A stretch of DNA of 36,958 nt. Source: a virus. The notes under the pieces are model-generated. The model saw only the letters and a program-made list of their open reading frames with translations, was not told the origin of the DNA and ran no database searches. Within the stretch, counting starts at the first letter, position 1. The number at the start of each line of letters is the position of its first letter. The translations under genes and the position numbers were made by a program. Below, one piece after another: positions 20,811-29,557 of the stretch. The DNA lies in IMG/VR virus record IMGVR_UViG_3300028800_000207, positions 1 through 36,958 of that record. The stretch is one strand, 5' to 3'.

Positions 20811-23123
20811 ATGCCATTAGATAAGTTCATGATTGTCCCGTTCGAAACTGGTTTACAGACTAACGTGCGCCCGTGGCTTATTTTGGACGATGCTTTTGAG
20901 GTATTAGAGAATGCCTACGTCTACCGTGGTCGCCTGCGTAAGCGGTTTGGTGGTCGTTATACTGGCTACGGTTGGGATAATGCGAATGTTGCGCAGCTTT
21001 TTTCTCGATTAAGAGTTCAAGTGGGCACTATTGGCTCTCCCTCGTCGCCGGTTCCAGGTAACATATTCCTACCGGGGCAACAATTTTCAGCCGGTGATCA
21101 GATATTTACCGTGGTAACCACCGGAACCCCAGCTAATATGCTTGCCACGGGCCCCGGAACAGGAACTTTTAACACAAGTACGGGGGCGTTTGTACTTTCT
21201 GGTACCGGTCTGGGTAATAGTACCCCTATTTGGTGGTATCCTGCACAACCAGTTATGGGGATCACAACCTACCAACTAGGTGCGCCAGAAAATGAACCCA
21301 CGTATGCGTTTGACACCCAGTTCGCGTATCTCTACGCCAACGGATATTGGCAAAGATCTGGTAGTGGATCTACCCCCTTATGGCATGGTGACAACTTAAA
21401 CTTCTTCGATGCAGCTATGTGGATTGGAGTGACTACCAATTTAGTGGCCATGTTCGTATCAAATTTCAACGCTACGGTAGGATCTCCTGCGGCGACTGAT
21501 GATCCCCTATGGTCATTTAGTAGTGGATCCTGGGCTAAATTTGTGCCCTATACAAATCCGGGTGGTGGAGCTCCAGGAAGTGGACCATTTGTTCAAACGG
21601 CTCGCCTGATAGTTGCCTTTAGGAATCGTCTGATTTTGCTTAACACCGTTGAGAATGATGGTGGTGGAGGGGGCGGCACTAATGCGCAATACGTAGCTCG
21701 ATGCAGATTCTCTGCTAACGCGAGCCCATTTGCAGTTAATGCCTGGTATGAGCCGAATGTGGTGGATAATGTACCAAATACCTATATTGGTGGTGGGTAT
21801 ATAGATGCATACACCGATGAAGCTATTATTGCTGCTGAGTTCATAAAAGATCGCCTTATTGTGTTCTTTGAGAGGTCGACTTATGAGCTAGCCTACACGG
21901 GCAACGATATTCAACCCTTTTTGTGGCAAAAAATTAACACAGAACTTGGTTCTGAGTCACCCTTCTCAACCATACCATTCGATAAACAGGTCCTTACGGT
22001 TGGTAACGTGGGTGTTCATGCCTGCAATGGTGCCAATGTTGAACGCATCGATACGAAAATACCACAGACGGTGTTCACTATTTCGCTATCGGGTAATGAC
22101 AACCTGCGTGTTCAAGGTGTTCGTGACTACTTTCCTGAGCTCGCTTATTGGGGATATTGTTCGAGCGATGCGCCCGCACAGTTTGTATATCCCAATAAAG
22201 TACTGTTGTATAACTACCAAAACCAGTCATGGGCTATTGTTGATGATTGCATAACCGCTTTCGGTTATATCCAGCAGCAACCAGCATTAACGTGGGCTGG
22301 AATATTAGATACATGGGAAGATTTTGACGAGACGTGGCAACAGGGAACCATTGGTTATGATTCGCGGCGTGTTGTAGCGGGCAACCAACAGGGATATGTA
22401 TTTATTATTGATGTTGATTCGACGCGCAATGCCAGCGTGATGGAGATCACTAATATAGTGCAGGCAAATGGATATACATATCTACAATCCATCGCTAATA
22501 CATTGGCGGTGGGTGAATATATACAGGTTAACTATTGTCAGGGAACTGGATTTACCGGAATTAACACACAGATAGTTCAAGTAATAGCTAATCTTGGTTA
22601 TAATCCTGCGGCGATGCCACCTGCTGAGTTTTTTAGTGCTGATTGGGTGAAGGTCCAATTCAGTCCGAGTGCTACCCTGAGTTATACCGGAGGCGGCGTC
22701 ATAGCTCGTGTGTCTAATTACAATATATTGTCCAAGCAGTGGAACCCCTATATAGCTGATAACCAAAATGTGCATTTACAACGTATTGAATTTGGCGTTG
22801 AGAAGACTGCGGCGGGCGAAGTTACGGTTGATTACTATCCATCTGCAACCGAAGTCTCCATGCTGCAAGCTGGCACAGATAATGGATCAATAATGGGGAC
22901 CGGAGTCTTAACAACTGCCCCATATCTAGCTATTTATTATCCACTAGAGCAGTTCCAGAACAGGCTATGGCACTCGGTTTATTTTCAGTCAACGGGTGAG
23001 TGTATACAGATCAATATCTACATGAGTAATACACAGATGCTTAACCCGGGCATAGCACTATCAGATTTCCAGATTGATGGGATGGCGCTGCTTTGTCAGT
23101 CAAGTAGTTCTCGCTTAGAATAA
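20811..23123 (+). CDS. Large tail protein, probable nozzle/stabilisation protein of the short tail
   Basis: A 770-aa beta-rich protein starting one base after the previous stop. The N-terminus (FMIVPFETGLQTNVRPWLIL then NAYVYRGRLRKRFG) is characteristic of large tail proteins in uncultured short-tailed phages and recalls P22 gp10-like nozzles. No lytic motif or coiled coil is seen. It is the longest tail-region gene apart from the fibre at 32109, and there is no tape-measure protein, which supports a short tail. Function by position and overall resemblance. Confidence 0.6.
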   Translation: MPLDKFMIVPFETGLQTNVRPWLILDDAFEVLENAYVYRGRLRKRFGGRYTGYGWDNANVAQLFSRLRVQVGTIGSPSSPVPGNIFLPGQQFSAGDQIFTVVTTGTPANMLATGPGTGTFNTSTGAFVLSGTGLGNSTPIWWYPAQPVMGITTYQLGAPENEPTYAFDTQFAYLYANGYWQRSGSGSTPLWHGDNLNFFDAAMWIGVTTNLVAMFVSNFNATVGSPAATDDPLWSFSSGSWAKFVPYTNPGGGAPGSGPFVQTARLIVAFRNRLILLNTVENDGGGGGGTNAQYVARCRFSANASPFAVNAWYEPNVVDNVPNTYIGGGYIDAYTDEAIIAAEFIKDRLIVFFERSTYELAYTGNDIQPFLWQKINTELGSESPFSTIPFDKQVLTVGNVGVHACNGANVERIDTKIPQTVFTISLSGNDNLRVQGVRDYFPELAYWGYCSSDAPAQFVYPNKVLLYNYQNQSWAIVDDCITAFGYIQQQPALTWAGILDTWEDFDETWQQGTIGYDSRRVVAGNQQGYVFIIDVDSTRNASVMEITNIVQANGYTYLQSIANTLAVGEYIQVNYCQGTGFTGINTQIVQVIANLGYNPAAMPPAEFFSADWVKVQFSPSATLSYTGGGVIARVSNYNILSKQWNPYIADNQNVHLQRIEFGVEKTAAGEVTVDYYPSATEVSMLQAGTDNGSIMGTGVLTTAPYLAIYYPLEQFQNRLWHSVYFQSTGECIQINIYMSNTQMLNPGIALSDFQIDGMALLCQSSSSRLE

Positions 23124-23133
23124 GGATCTTGTT

Positions 23134-23161
23134 GTGTTATAATTAATTAAAATTATAACAC
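23134..23161. promoter_or_regulatory. AT-rich inverted repeat ahead of the HNH gene
   Basis: An 11-bp perfect inverted repeat (23134-23144 with 23151-23161, loop six bases). It contains TATAAT-like sequence and lies nine bases before the HNH start. It may be a terminator or operator carried with the endonuclease. Confidence 0.45.
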
Positions 23162-23170
23162 GGATATCTT

Positions 23171-23974
23171 ATGAAGCCCTGTAAGACCTGTGGTGAACTT
23201 TTTATTGTGAAAAAGAGAAGAATAAAGTTCTGTTCGCAAAAATGCATACGATATGATGGCCCCGATGAGCTAAAGAGGGGAGATCTTTTTCTAAATAAAC
23301 ATGAAGAACTTCAGCGCCTTATGAAGCTATATGATAGGAAAGTTTTAAAGAATCCTGCGGGCTGTTGGTCGTGGATTGATATAAAAAGTGGATATGGAAC
23401 AATAAAGTGCAACAACAAGATAATAAGTGGACATGTTGCTAGTTGGTTGATCAACTATGGAGAAATTCCAGAAGGTATGTGGGTTCTGCATTCATGTGAT
23501 AATAGATCATGTTCAAATCCAACACACTTATTTTTAGGATCGCCTAAGGATAATTCTCGGGACATGATATCCAAAAAAAGAAATAATCCTGTACGTGGAT
23601 CGAAGCATTATAGTGCAAAATTAAATGAGTTACAGGTATCCGAGATTAAAAAATTACTTGAATTAGGTTACTCGCAATATTTAATCTCTAGGCATTATAC
23701 AGTTAGCAGATCATCGATAGAAGATATTAAATTTAAAAGGACTTGGGTAGCAGTTCCTTCAGCACTTAATGTACCTTCTATTGGTAAAACAAAAAAAGAA
23801 TATTTCCAAAGGGGTGAGGATAATTCCTCCTGTAAGCTAGATATACTTAAAGTTCGCGAGATAAGAGAACTTATTTCTGCTGGATGGTCACAACCAAGGA
23901 TAGCTCAAAAATATGGTGTCAGCCGGGGAGCAATTCAGGGTATTAAAGATGGTAGAAACTGGAAGGATGTCTAA
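23171..23974 (+). CDS. HNH homing endonuclease, free-standing, in the tail operon
   Basis: A 267-aa protein. Four cysteines (C4, C7, C21, C25) form an N-terminal zinc finger. Residues 83-135 are an HNH nuclease: SGHVASWLINYGE, VLHSCDNRSCSNPTHL and LGSPKDNSRDM. Two similar helix-turn-helix repeats follow (about 146-188 and 222-265; for example SQPRIAQKYGVSRGAI), probably for target recognition. It is AT-rich compared with its neighbours, and its stop overlaps the next start (TAATG). It probably invades the gap between the nozzle and next tail gene in related phages. Confidence 0.85.
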   Translation: MKPCKTCGELFIVKKRRIKFCSQKCIRYDGPDELKRGDLFLNKHEELQRLMKLYDRKVLKNPAGCWSWIDIKSGYGTIKCNNKIISGHVASWLINYGEIPEGMWVLHSCDNRSCSNPTHLFLGSPKDNSRDMISKKRNNPVRGSKHYSAKLNELQVSEIKKLLELGYSQYLISRHYTVSRSSIEDIKFKRTWVAVPSALNVPSIGKTKKEYFQRGEDNSSCKLDILKVREIRELISAGWSQPRIAQKYGVSRGAIQGIKDGRNWKDV

Positions 23975-24507
23975 TGTCGTTTCCCCAAAACACGGGGTCT
24001 TTTGTACCGGTAAGTAACGTATGGGATATAGGGCAGCTAGCCGATCTCAATATAGATCCCGCTTTAAAAGAGCTGCTTATACGCCTGTATCAGAACATTA
24101 ATTTACTCGCCATTAATGTGAATCTGAAAGACACGGGATATTACTCGCAGCTTGAGTTTGTGAATGGTCAGTTGTTCTTTCCCAATACTGCCGCGACACC
24201 ATCGGCATCAATGCCGGCAACGTATAGACAGGTATTTCGTAAAGTTATTAACTTTGGTGCACTTCCTAATGCGGCTACAAAAAGTGTTGCACATAAAATA
24301 CCAGTTAATATTGGCTACACCTTCACTCGTATTTATGGATGTGCGACCGATCCAAATACTGAATTCATACCCCTACCCTATTCATCGGGAACATTGAACA
24401 AGAATATAGAACTGTGGGTTGATACGACGAATGTGAATATTAAAACATCTATTGATTACAGTGCGTATACGACGACGTATGTAGTGCTTGAGTTTATCAA
24501 GTATTGA
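23974..24507 (+). CDS. Tail-region structural protein of unknown function
   Basis: A 177-aa protein. The N-terminal 55 residues have short helices (VWDIGQLADLNIDPALKELL); the remainder is beta-rich (RKVINFGALPNAATKSVAHK, IYGCATDPNTE) like small phage fibre or tip domains. It starts overlapping the HNH stop, which suggests the endonuclease entered just before it. Followed by a hairpin. Confidence 0.55.
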   Translation: MSFPQNTGSFVPVSNVWDIGQLADLNIDPALKELLIRLYQNINLLAINVNLKDTGYYSQLEFVNGQLFFPNTAATPSASMPATYRQVFRKVINFGALPNAATKSVAHKIPVNIGYTFTRIYGCATDPNTEFIPLPYSSGTLNKNIELWVDTTNVNIKTSIDYSAYTTTYVVLEFIKY

Positions 24508-24510
24508 AAA

Positions 24511-24547
24511 CCCACCATGCAGAATCGTTCAAAAACTGCATGATGGG
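24511..24547. terminator. Hairpin after the tail gene
   Basis: CCCACCATGCAG (24511-24522) pairs with CTGCATGATGGG (24536-24547), one mismatch. As at 18190, the T-rich side follows only on the minus strand. The rest of 24508-24660 holds no gene. Confidence 0.4.
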
Positions 24548-24660
24548 CGAAGGAGAGAGGCCTGGACCGTTAGACGCGCCACAAGTCTCATATGGAACAT
24601 ATTTGTTGTCAAAAGTGCAACGCGGTAGGATTGGGGTATTGAAAAATCTATGGAGATGAT

Positions 24661-25311
24661 ATGGCTAGATGTGCTGGTGGCGTGTGTGATATTCCTGGTA
24701 ACAATATGGCTATGGGATCTGTTGGTTTACAAAATATAGGTGGCAAGAAGGATAGATTGGGCCAGTTAGCTCAATTCCCACAATTTGATCCTCAACAAAT
24801 GGGCTTACTTAATCAATTGGGATTACTTACTCAGAATCAACTTAAACAAGCGGGGGGGCCACTCGGACAAAGTCCATTGAATAACAATTGGCAGCAATAT
24901 TTTAATTTTGCCCCTATTGAAGCTCAGGCTCGAAATCAATTCCAGACACAAACTATACCTAGTTTAGCAGAGAGATTTACCGCGATGGGTGGAGAGGGTG
25001 GTCAGAGATCGAGCGCCTTTCAGGCTGCTTTAGGAAATGCGGGTTCTCAATTAGAGCAAGGTCTAGCGGCTCTAAAAGCTCAATATGCATTACCTCAGGC
25101 ACAACTTGCTCAAAATCAACAACAATTAGGTCTTAGTCAACGGGGACAACAGCTAGATTTATTGCGAACATTGTTGGGGGGAGCCCTTAATCAGAGATTT
25201 GAGAACGCATATATTCCACGTCAACCAAGTGCGTGGGGCCAATTCCTAGGTCAAGCGGCTGGCGGAATAGCTCGCGGAGCGGCACAGGCATTACCTTTAG
25301 CGTTCTTATAG
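24661..25311 (+). CDS. Probable internal virion / DNA-ejection protein
   Basis: A 216-aa Gln-rich protein with GGAGAT upstream. After a CAGGVCD start it has many Leu/Gln helices (QQMGLLNQLGLLTQNQLK), an Ala/Gly/Gln mid-section, and a hydrophobic C-terminus (GIARGAAQALPLAFL). Such Gln/Ala-rich proteins beside a large helical partner recall P22-type ejection proteins that leave the head with the DNA. Function by composition and order. Confidence 0.5.
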   Translation: MARCAGGVCDIPGNNMAMGSVGLQNIGGKKDRLGQLAQFPQFDPQQMGLLNQLGLLTQNQLKQAGGPLGQSPLNNNWQQYFNFAPIEAQARNQFQTQTIPSLAERFTAMGGEGGQRSSAFQAALGNAGSQLEQGLAALKAQYALPQAQLAQNQQQLGLSQRGQQLDLLRTLLGGALNQRFENAYIPRQPSAWGQFLGQAAGGIARGAAQALPLAFL

Positions 25312-25320
25312 GAGAAAATC

Positions 25321-26775
25321 ATGCCACAAATAATTAATCAACCGAGAACTGGATTCTGGGATACTTTTGCTCAAACAGCTGGACCCCATATAGGTGAAGC
25401 CCTTAGTTCAGGTATAGGTTCTTTGGCACAACATAAATTAAATCAAGTCCTAGAGCGCCAACAGCAGGTCAAATTCACAAATGCCCTGGAAGGCTTAGGA
25501 TATACGCCTCAACAAGCGCAACAACTATCCCAATTTGGTCCACAGCTGTTAGCTCCAATTATAAAAGAGCAAGCCAGGGCTCGGGTGAGCCAAGATGTAA
25601 CATCACCAGGATTGCAAGCTATAGTTCCTGGATTGGGGGCTGCAGAAGCTCAAGCTATTGGTAAACTTTCACCAGGACTTCAGCAAGCATGGTATCGTAA
25701 TGTTATTGGTGATCTTGCAGCAGCTCAACAACAAGGGCGTGATCAACAACAAGATTTTTCTCCACAAGAGTATCAACACACTCCACAATCGGCCCCAGAA
25801 TCACAGCAACAAATTGCTCCCGCTGATTTGTTGTCATTGTTGCAGGGATCCTCTCCTCAAGCACAACTGGCTGCTCAATTAGGACAACAGGCGAGGCCGG
25901 TTACTCCCGCCACTCCTTCTACTGCCCCTACCTTAACTCCTGAAAGTAATGTGGTTAAGGAACTGAAGAGTGATGAAGAACGCAGAAAGGAACATGCTGC
26001 GCAAAAAGAGGCCGAGAAAAAATTACGTGAAGACAAAAAAGAAATTGCTGCCGAGCGTAAAAGATCTATAACTGAACGCGCTCTTGAAGAAAAGTCTAAA
26101 AGGGAAGCTAAAAAGGCTGAAGCTCAGGATACGAAAGAGAAGTTTAAGTTTAATAAAGATTTACGTGAATCGATCATAAAAGATTCTCAGTCAGCGAGAT
26201 CTCAGTTGACTGATCTTAGCCGTATCGATGAATTGAATAAATCGGGAAAATTGGACACTCCGGGATATGTTGAATTTCTCAAAAGGTCTGGTTTAGATAT
26301 CCCAGCACTAATGAATCCCGAGAGTGAAGAATTTCAAAAGATAGTTCAGAATTTCACGAAAGATGCTAAAACATATTTCGGCGGAAGAGTTAGTAATTTT
26401 GAAGTTGAGCAATTCTTAAAAACTGTTCCTTCCTTGTCCCAAAGCCCTGAGGGTCGTAATCGTGTCATGTCGAATCTCAAACGTCTTTCACAGGCAAAAT
26501 TGGATTACTATAATACCTATAAAGAAATTCTTAGAGATAATAAGGGCGTTCCTCCTTATGATTTGCTGGAACAACTCGAAGATAGAATGGAGTCTAAATA
26601 TGAAAAACTCAGCGAAGCGTTCCGGAAATCTCTAGAAAAAAAGGTTCCAGCCGGACAAAATAGATTGATCACGGCATTACAAGCTACCGTTGGAAGCATT
26701 GCTGGAATTCCTGGAGCTGTTATAGGAGGCATAGGGAAATTACTTAGTTCTGCTGGGAGTTCCGCAGGTCTATAA
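25321..26775 (+). CDS. Probable internal core / DNA-ejection protein
   Basis: A 484-aa helical protein starting nine bases after the previous gene with GGAGAA upstream. Residues 1-130 are Gln/Ala-rich with a short glycine region. Residues 145-205 are Gln/Pro/Ser-rich linker. Residues 215-290 form a strong coiled coil (EERRKEHAAQKEAEKKLRED). The C-terminus is hydrophobic and Gly-rich (GSIAGIPGAVIGGIGKLL), suited to membrane insertion on entry. It is the last gene of this tail block, before a minus-strand insertion. Confidence 0.5.
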   Translation: MPQIINQPRTGFWDTFAQTAGPHIGEALSSGIGSLAQHKLNQVLERQQQVKFTNALEGLGYTPQQAQQLSQFGPQLLAPIIKEQARARVSQDVTSPGLQAIVPGLGAAEAQAIGKLSPGLQQAWYRNVIGDLAAAQQQGRDQQQDFSPQEYQHTPQSAPESQQQIAPADLLSLLQGSSPQAQLAAQLGQQARPVTPATPSTAPTLTPESNVVKELKSDEERRKEHAAQKEAEKKLREDKKEIAAERKRSITERALEEKSKREAKKAEAQDTKEKFKFNKDLRESIIKDSQSARSQLTDLSRIDELNKSGKLDTPGYVEFLKRSGLDIPALMNPESEEFQKIVQNFTKDAKTYFGGRVSNFEVEQFLKTVPSLSQSPEGRNRVMSNLKRLSQAKLDYYNTYKEILRDNKGVPPYDLLEQLEDRMESKYEKLSEAFRKSLEKKVPAGQNRLITALQATVGSIAGIPGAVIGGIGKLLSSAGSSAGL

Positions 26776-26778
26776 TCA

Positions 26779-26886
26779 TCATTCACCCCAAAGCAACTTA
26801 TCCCATCGCACTAGTAGTTTATATATAAATACTGGCGCGATAGTGATAGAAATAATCATTCTGAAGAATCTTGCTAGATCACTCAT
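26779..26886 (-). CDS. 35-aa single-span membrane peptide
   Basis: The frame [20 protein letters not shown] continues into a Trp-rich basic end. One membrane helix (about 9-25) is predicted. Its ATG overlaps the stop of the HNH gene (TATGAGTGA), so it lies in the minus-strand unit RHH-HNH-peptide. No ribosome site beyond the coupling; short length limits confidence. Confidence 0.4.
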   Translation of the reverse strand: MSDLARFFRMIISITIAPVFIYKLLVRWDKLLWGE

Positions 26887-26896
26887 ATTTTTGCTC
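26879..26896. repeat. Short direct repeat at the HNH insertion (pairs with 27619-27636)
   Basis: Sixteen of 18 bases agree, and both copies encode a C-terminal EQKYE plus stop on the minus strand. They bracket the HNH gene. Confidence 0.6.
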
Positions 26897-27610
26897 ACGT
26901 TGTACTAGTTGCCCCATTTTGTGGAGTTTTCTACTATATTCCTTAACTATGTGAATACTGATCAAGAGCTTTGATGCTATTTCTTTAAGTTTAATTTTAT
27001 CCTTTAGTTCTTTTATTTTTTGCTGATGGCACTCATTTATTATTTTATTGTGTGGCGATACCCCTTTGGGGAATTGTCCTTTCATTCTTCCTTTATTTTT
27101 GGCATCGAGCATGTTTTCTTTTGGTGTTCCTAAAAAAAGATGTGATGGATTAGAGCATATCGGATTGTCGCAATGGTGACACACATATAATCCAGGTTTT
27201 ATTGGGCCATGATGAATAATCCATGATGCCCTATGTGCTCCTATTTTCTTGTTTGTCCCTTGGGAAATAGAGCCATATCCATTCGACATAATTGTACCGC
27301 TCCACCCCCAGCATCCATCTTTAATTATTACATATTGTTCATAGAATTCTTTCATTCTTCTTATTTTTTCTTTTGGTGATATTCGAGAGCCAGTTGTTTT
27401 GCATAATATGGAACAATATTTACCCATACCATTATGTTTATAGTACTCAAACACTATTGAACAAAAAGAGCATGTTGCTTTAATTTTTAAATCAGGATTT
27501 GCCGTGATACTATTTTTTATTCCTAAGCACTTCAAAGAGCAATAAGAGGCCCTTTTTGAGGGCTTACTTTTGAATTCTCGCTGGCAAATTAAACAATTTT
27601 TGGTGATCAT
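26879..27610 (-). CDS. HNH homing endonuclease with two zinc fingers
   Basis: A 243-aa protein. Two Cys4 fingers (about 6-27 and 47-70) precede an HNH domain ([39 protein letters not shown]). A helix-turn-helix-like tail follows ([18 protein letters not shown]). It is related to the endonuclease at 23171 but has an extra finger. Strong AT bias. It lies between the RHH gene and the 35-aa peptide; its final residues EQKYE and stop repeat those of the RHH gene, marking an insertion site. Confidence 0.85.
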   Translation of the reverse strand: MITKNCLICQREFKSKPSKRASYCSLKCLGIKNSITANPDLKIKATCSFCSIVFEYYKHNGMGKYCSILCKTTGSRISPKEKIRRMKEFYEQYVIIKDGCWGWSGTIMSNGYGSISQGTNKKIGAHRASWIIHHGPIKPGLYVCHHCDNPICSNPSHLFLGTPKENMLDAKNKGRMKGQFPKGVSPHNKIINECHQQKIKELKDKIKLKEIASKLLISIHIVKEYSRKLHKMGQLVQREQKYE

Positions 27611-27618
27611 ATATTAAG

Positions 27619-27777
27619 TCATTCATATTTTTGTTCTTGTTTTATTTTTGATGCAATTGCCGACATTATCCATCCAGTGAGAGACATTCCCCGTAGCGTA
27701 GCCCGAATCTTTATAGCTTTATGAGTCTCGGGGTCTATATTAAATAGAACCCTCTTTCTAGTTTTTTTGTTTTCCAT
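27619..27777 (-). CDS. Ribbon-helix-helix protein
   Basis: A 52-aa protein. RKRVLFNIDPETHKAIKIRA and then GMSLTGWIMSAIASKI give the strand-helix-helix order of Arc/CopG-type repressors. The ATG at 27777 is chosen; the frame extends upstream only to a TTG (27813). It lies upstream of the HNH gene on the same strand and is opposite to the fibre cluster. It may regulate the nearby fibre operon or its own unit; no target is visible. Confidence 0.7.
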   Translation of the reverse strand: MENKKTRKRVLFNIDPETHKAIKIRATLRGMSLTGWIMSAIASKIKQEQKYE

Positions 27778-27868
27778 ATATATAAGTATATACCATGTCT
27801 TTGTATTAGGCAAATAGCTTGTAATGGATTCTAATTGTAGAAATTAATTTATCCCTATGGGAGTACAA

Positions 27869-28834
27869 ATGTCTAAACAATTTAAGCAAGTTAATTACGG
27901 CTTAACGCAGCCACTTATAAATGAATCGCAACCGCCTATTGTGGCCATGCGCGCCCCAACTACTGCAGACTTTGCTGCCATAGGAAGCTTATGGATCGAA
28001 CCAAAAAATTCGTCTGGTACAACAGTTAATGGTGCGTGGGTTTTGACTTCTATTATTTCCAATAGTGCTAATTGGGAAAATCTAACTGGAGGAGCAGCTA
28101 CTCTAACTTCTCTGACGGTGAATCCCGGACCAACCGCTCTCTCAACAGTTGGCAATGGTGCTGTTACTATCGGTAATGCAGCAAATACAGCGGCTATTAC
28201 TATTGCATCTGGTGTTGGAAACTTAGCTATCACGGGTAATGGAAACGGGATATCCATTGGTACTGATGCAAATGCTAACTCGGTTACGGTGGGCAGTCTC
28301 ACCAATGGCAGTCTATTATTACTGCAGGGCGGTAATGGGGCTGGAGTAAGTTCATCTGCAATTACTCTGGGTACTGCTGTTGCTGGGTCTATACAGATTG
28401 GTCTGGCCACCCAAACAGGTGCTATATATCTCGGCACAAGTACTGCGGGTAACACGGTAAATATTGCGACGGGTATAAATGCTGGTGCACAGGTAGTAAA
28501 TATTGCTACTGGGGCATCTGCAGCAAACAATACAGTTAATATTCTGAGTGGGACCCCTACTGCGGGAACTGCTACCGTTAATGTGGGCACAGGTGCCTAC
28601 GCGACGCAGGTTAATCTAGGAAGTGCAACGGGTGGTAATCGGGTAAATATTGCCTCAAATCCATTTCAGATTGCTGGACCGGTTTTTGTGTATACCGGTG
28701 CTGGTGCGCCAGCTGGTGGTAGTGCTGTGCATGTGGGTGATCTTTACATAAATACTACTGCAGCTACTGCGGCAACCCGGATGTATATAGCTACTGCAGT
28801 AGGAACCTGGACTAATATTACGTGCGCTGCATAG
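27869..28834 (+). CDS. Tail fibre 1 with repetitive beta shaft
   Basis: A 321-aa protein; GGGAG at 27859-27863 selects ATG 27869. The N-terminal 65 residues (FKQVNYGLTQPLINESQ, then an IGSLWI motif, then TSII.NSANWENL) recur in the fibre at 32109 and, more divergently, at 34520, so this is probably the shared attachment module. The rest consists of short Gly/Ala/Thr-rich repeats with N.V.I.T turns, ending in a compact domain with VHVGDLYINT. No S74 or C1q tip, so it could be a shorter fibre or an adaptor. Confidence 0.7.
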   Translation: MSKQFKQVNYGLTQPLINESQPPIVAMRAPTTADFAAIGSLWIEPKNSSGTTVNGAWVLTSIISNSANWENLTGGAATLTSLTVNPGPTALSTVGNGAVTIGNAANTAAITIASGVGNLAITGNGNGISIGTDANANSVTVGSLTNGSLLLLQGGNGAGVSSSAITLGTAVAGSIQIGLATQTGAIYLGTSTAGNTVNIATGINAGAQVVNIATGASAANNTVNILSGTPTAGTATVNVGTGAYATQVNLGSATGGNRVNIASNPFQIAGPVFVYTGAGAPAGGSAVHVGDLYINTTAATAATRMYIATAVGTWTNITCAA

Positions 28835-28849
28835 TTCTTAATTTGATAT

Positions 28850-28881
28850 TATAGGGGTCAGTTTAATGTACGGCCCCTATA
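28850..28881 (+). promoter_or_regulatory. Hairpin between fibre 1 and the next small gene
   Basis: TATAGGGG (28850-28857) pairs with CCCCTATA (28874-28881). There is no T-run, so an attenuator or processing site is more likely than a terminator. Confidence 0.4.
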
Positions 28882-28896
28882 AATATGAGGATTGTT

Positions 28897-29118
28897 ATGA
28901 ACTATCGCGCTACCGTAGAGCTATCGACCGTTATTAATGATCGCGCCTACTTGGCTACATTGCCTATTGGTGCACCATTTGAAGAATGTCGGCGAGCAAT
29001 TAAAGAGTTTGAAGAAGGCATAGATTTCCTGGAGAAACAGGCGAAGGACCAAGCTGCAGCTCTCGCAGCTCAGCAAGCTGGACCAGCAGAACCAGTTAAT
29101 GCCGAATTGACCGATTAA
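28897..29118 (+). CDS. Small acidic protein of the fibre cluster
   Basis: A 73-aa protein; GAGG upstream favours ATG 28897 over 28885. N-terminal strand (YRATVELSTVINDRAYLATL) then a helix (EECRRAIKEFEEGIDFLEKQ) and an Ala/Gln/Pro tail. Similar small proteins occur in fibre regions of related phages (recollection). Function unknown; a fibre chaperone or adaptor is possible. Confidence 0.55.
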   Translation: MNYRATVELSTVINDRAYLATLPIGAPFEECRRAIKEFEEGIDFLEKQAKDQAAALAAQQAGPAEPVNAELTD

Positions 29119-29139
29119 ACCCCTAAGGGGAGTGGATAT

Positions 29140-29214
29140 ATGGCGATAGCCCGACGAAGCCAAAAGAAGATTATGTTGAACAATAAAATCGTGAAGGCGC
29201 AGACGTGGCTTTAA
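29140..29214 (+). CDS. Possible 24-aa basic peptide
   Basis: AGGGGAG (29126-29132) stands at good distance before ATG 29140, and the stop overlaps the start region of the next gene. The peptide is basic and ends KAQTWL. Good translation signals but too short for a firm call. Confidence 0.4.
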   Translation: MAIARRSQKKIMLNNKIVKAQTWL

Positions 29215-29549
29215 AGAACTCAGTCGCTGCTATTCCGGTGGCCATATACGATTCAGCTAACTTATTGGTTGGCTATCAGGCTTTTACTACGCTACCTGAG
29301 CCAGTATTTTTTATGCGTATTAACAACACCTCAGATGTGGGAGTTATCATCAGCTTTGATGGTGGCGCTCATGATGCTGAAGTGATTAACGCAGGTGATT
29401 TTGTGGAGCTTAACTTCCAGAATAATGCATCCCCTAATGGGTATGTATGTAAGATGGCGGCTGGCACCAAGGTTGCAATAAAGTGGCTCACTGCTGCGGG
29501 TACTGGGGATATCTATCTTTCTGGGTATTACCAAGTTCAGGCCAACTAG
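29205..29549 (+). CDS. Small beta-rich virion protein, paralogue of 29558 gene
   Basis: A 114-aa protein with a GTG start (29205). It shares with the next gene the order: AIPV..., a hydrophobic strand, P.(F/V)FMRINN or PIRQFLIQN, an SFDG turn, a (D/S)GF or GDF segment, a MA.GT motif and a final (SG/SA)(Y/F)Y. Both probably form small beta-sandwich domains. Likely fibre base or tail accessory subunits. Confidence 0.6.
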   Translation: MALKNSVAAIPVAIYDSANLLVGYQAFTTLPEPVFFMRINNTSDVGVIISFDGGAHDAEVINAGDFVELNFQNNASPNGYVCKMAAGTKVAIKWLTAAGTGDIYLSGYYQVQAN

Positions 29550-29557
29550 GAGATGGA

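Noticed and set aside
27895-28590. 231-codon minus-strand frame opposite fibre 1
   Set aside because: Repetitive Val/Pro/Ala composition is the mirror of the Gly/Thr repeats; no ribosome site. Similar mirror frames at 29895-30326 and 33350-33859 were left out too.
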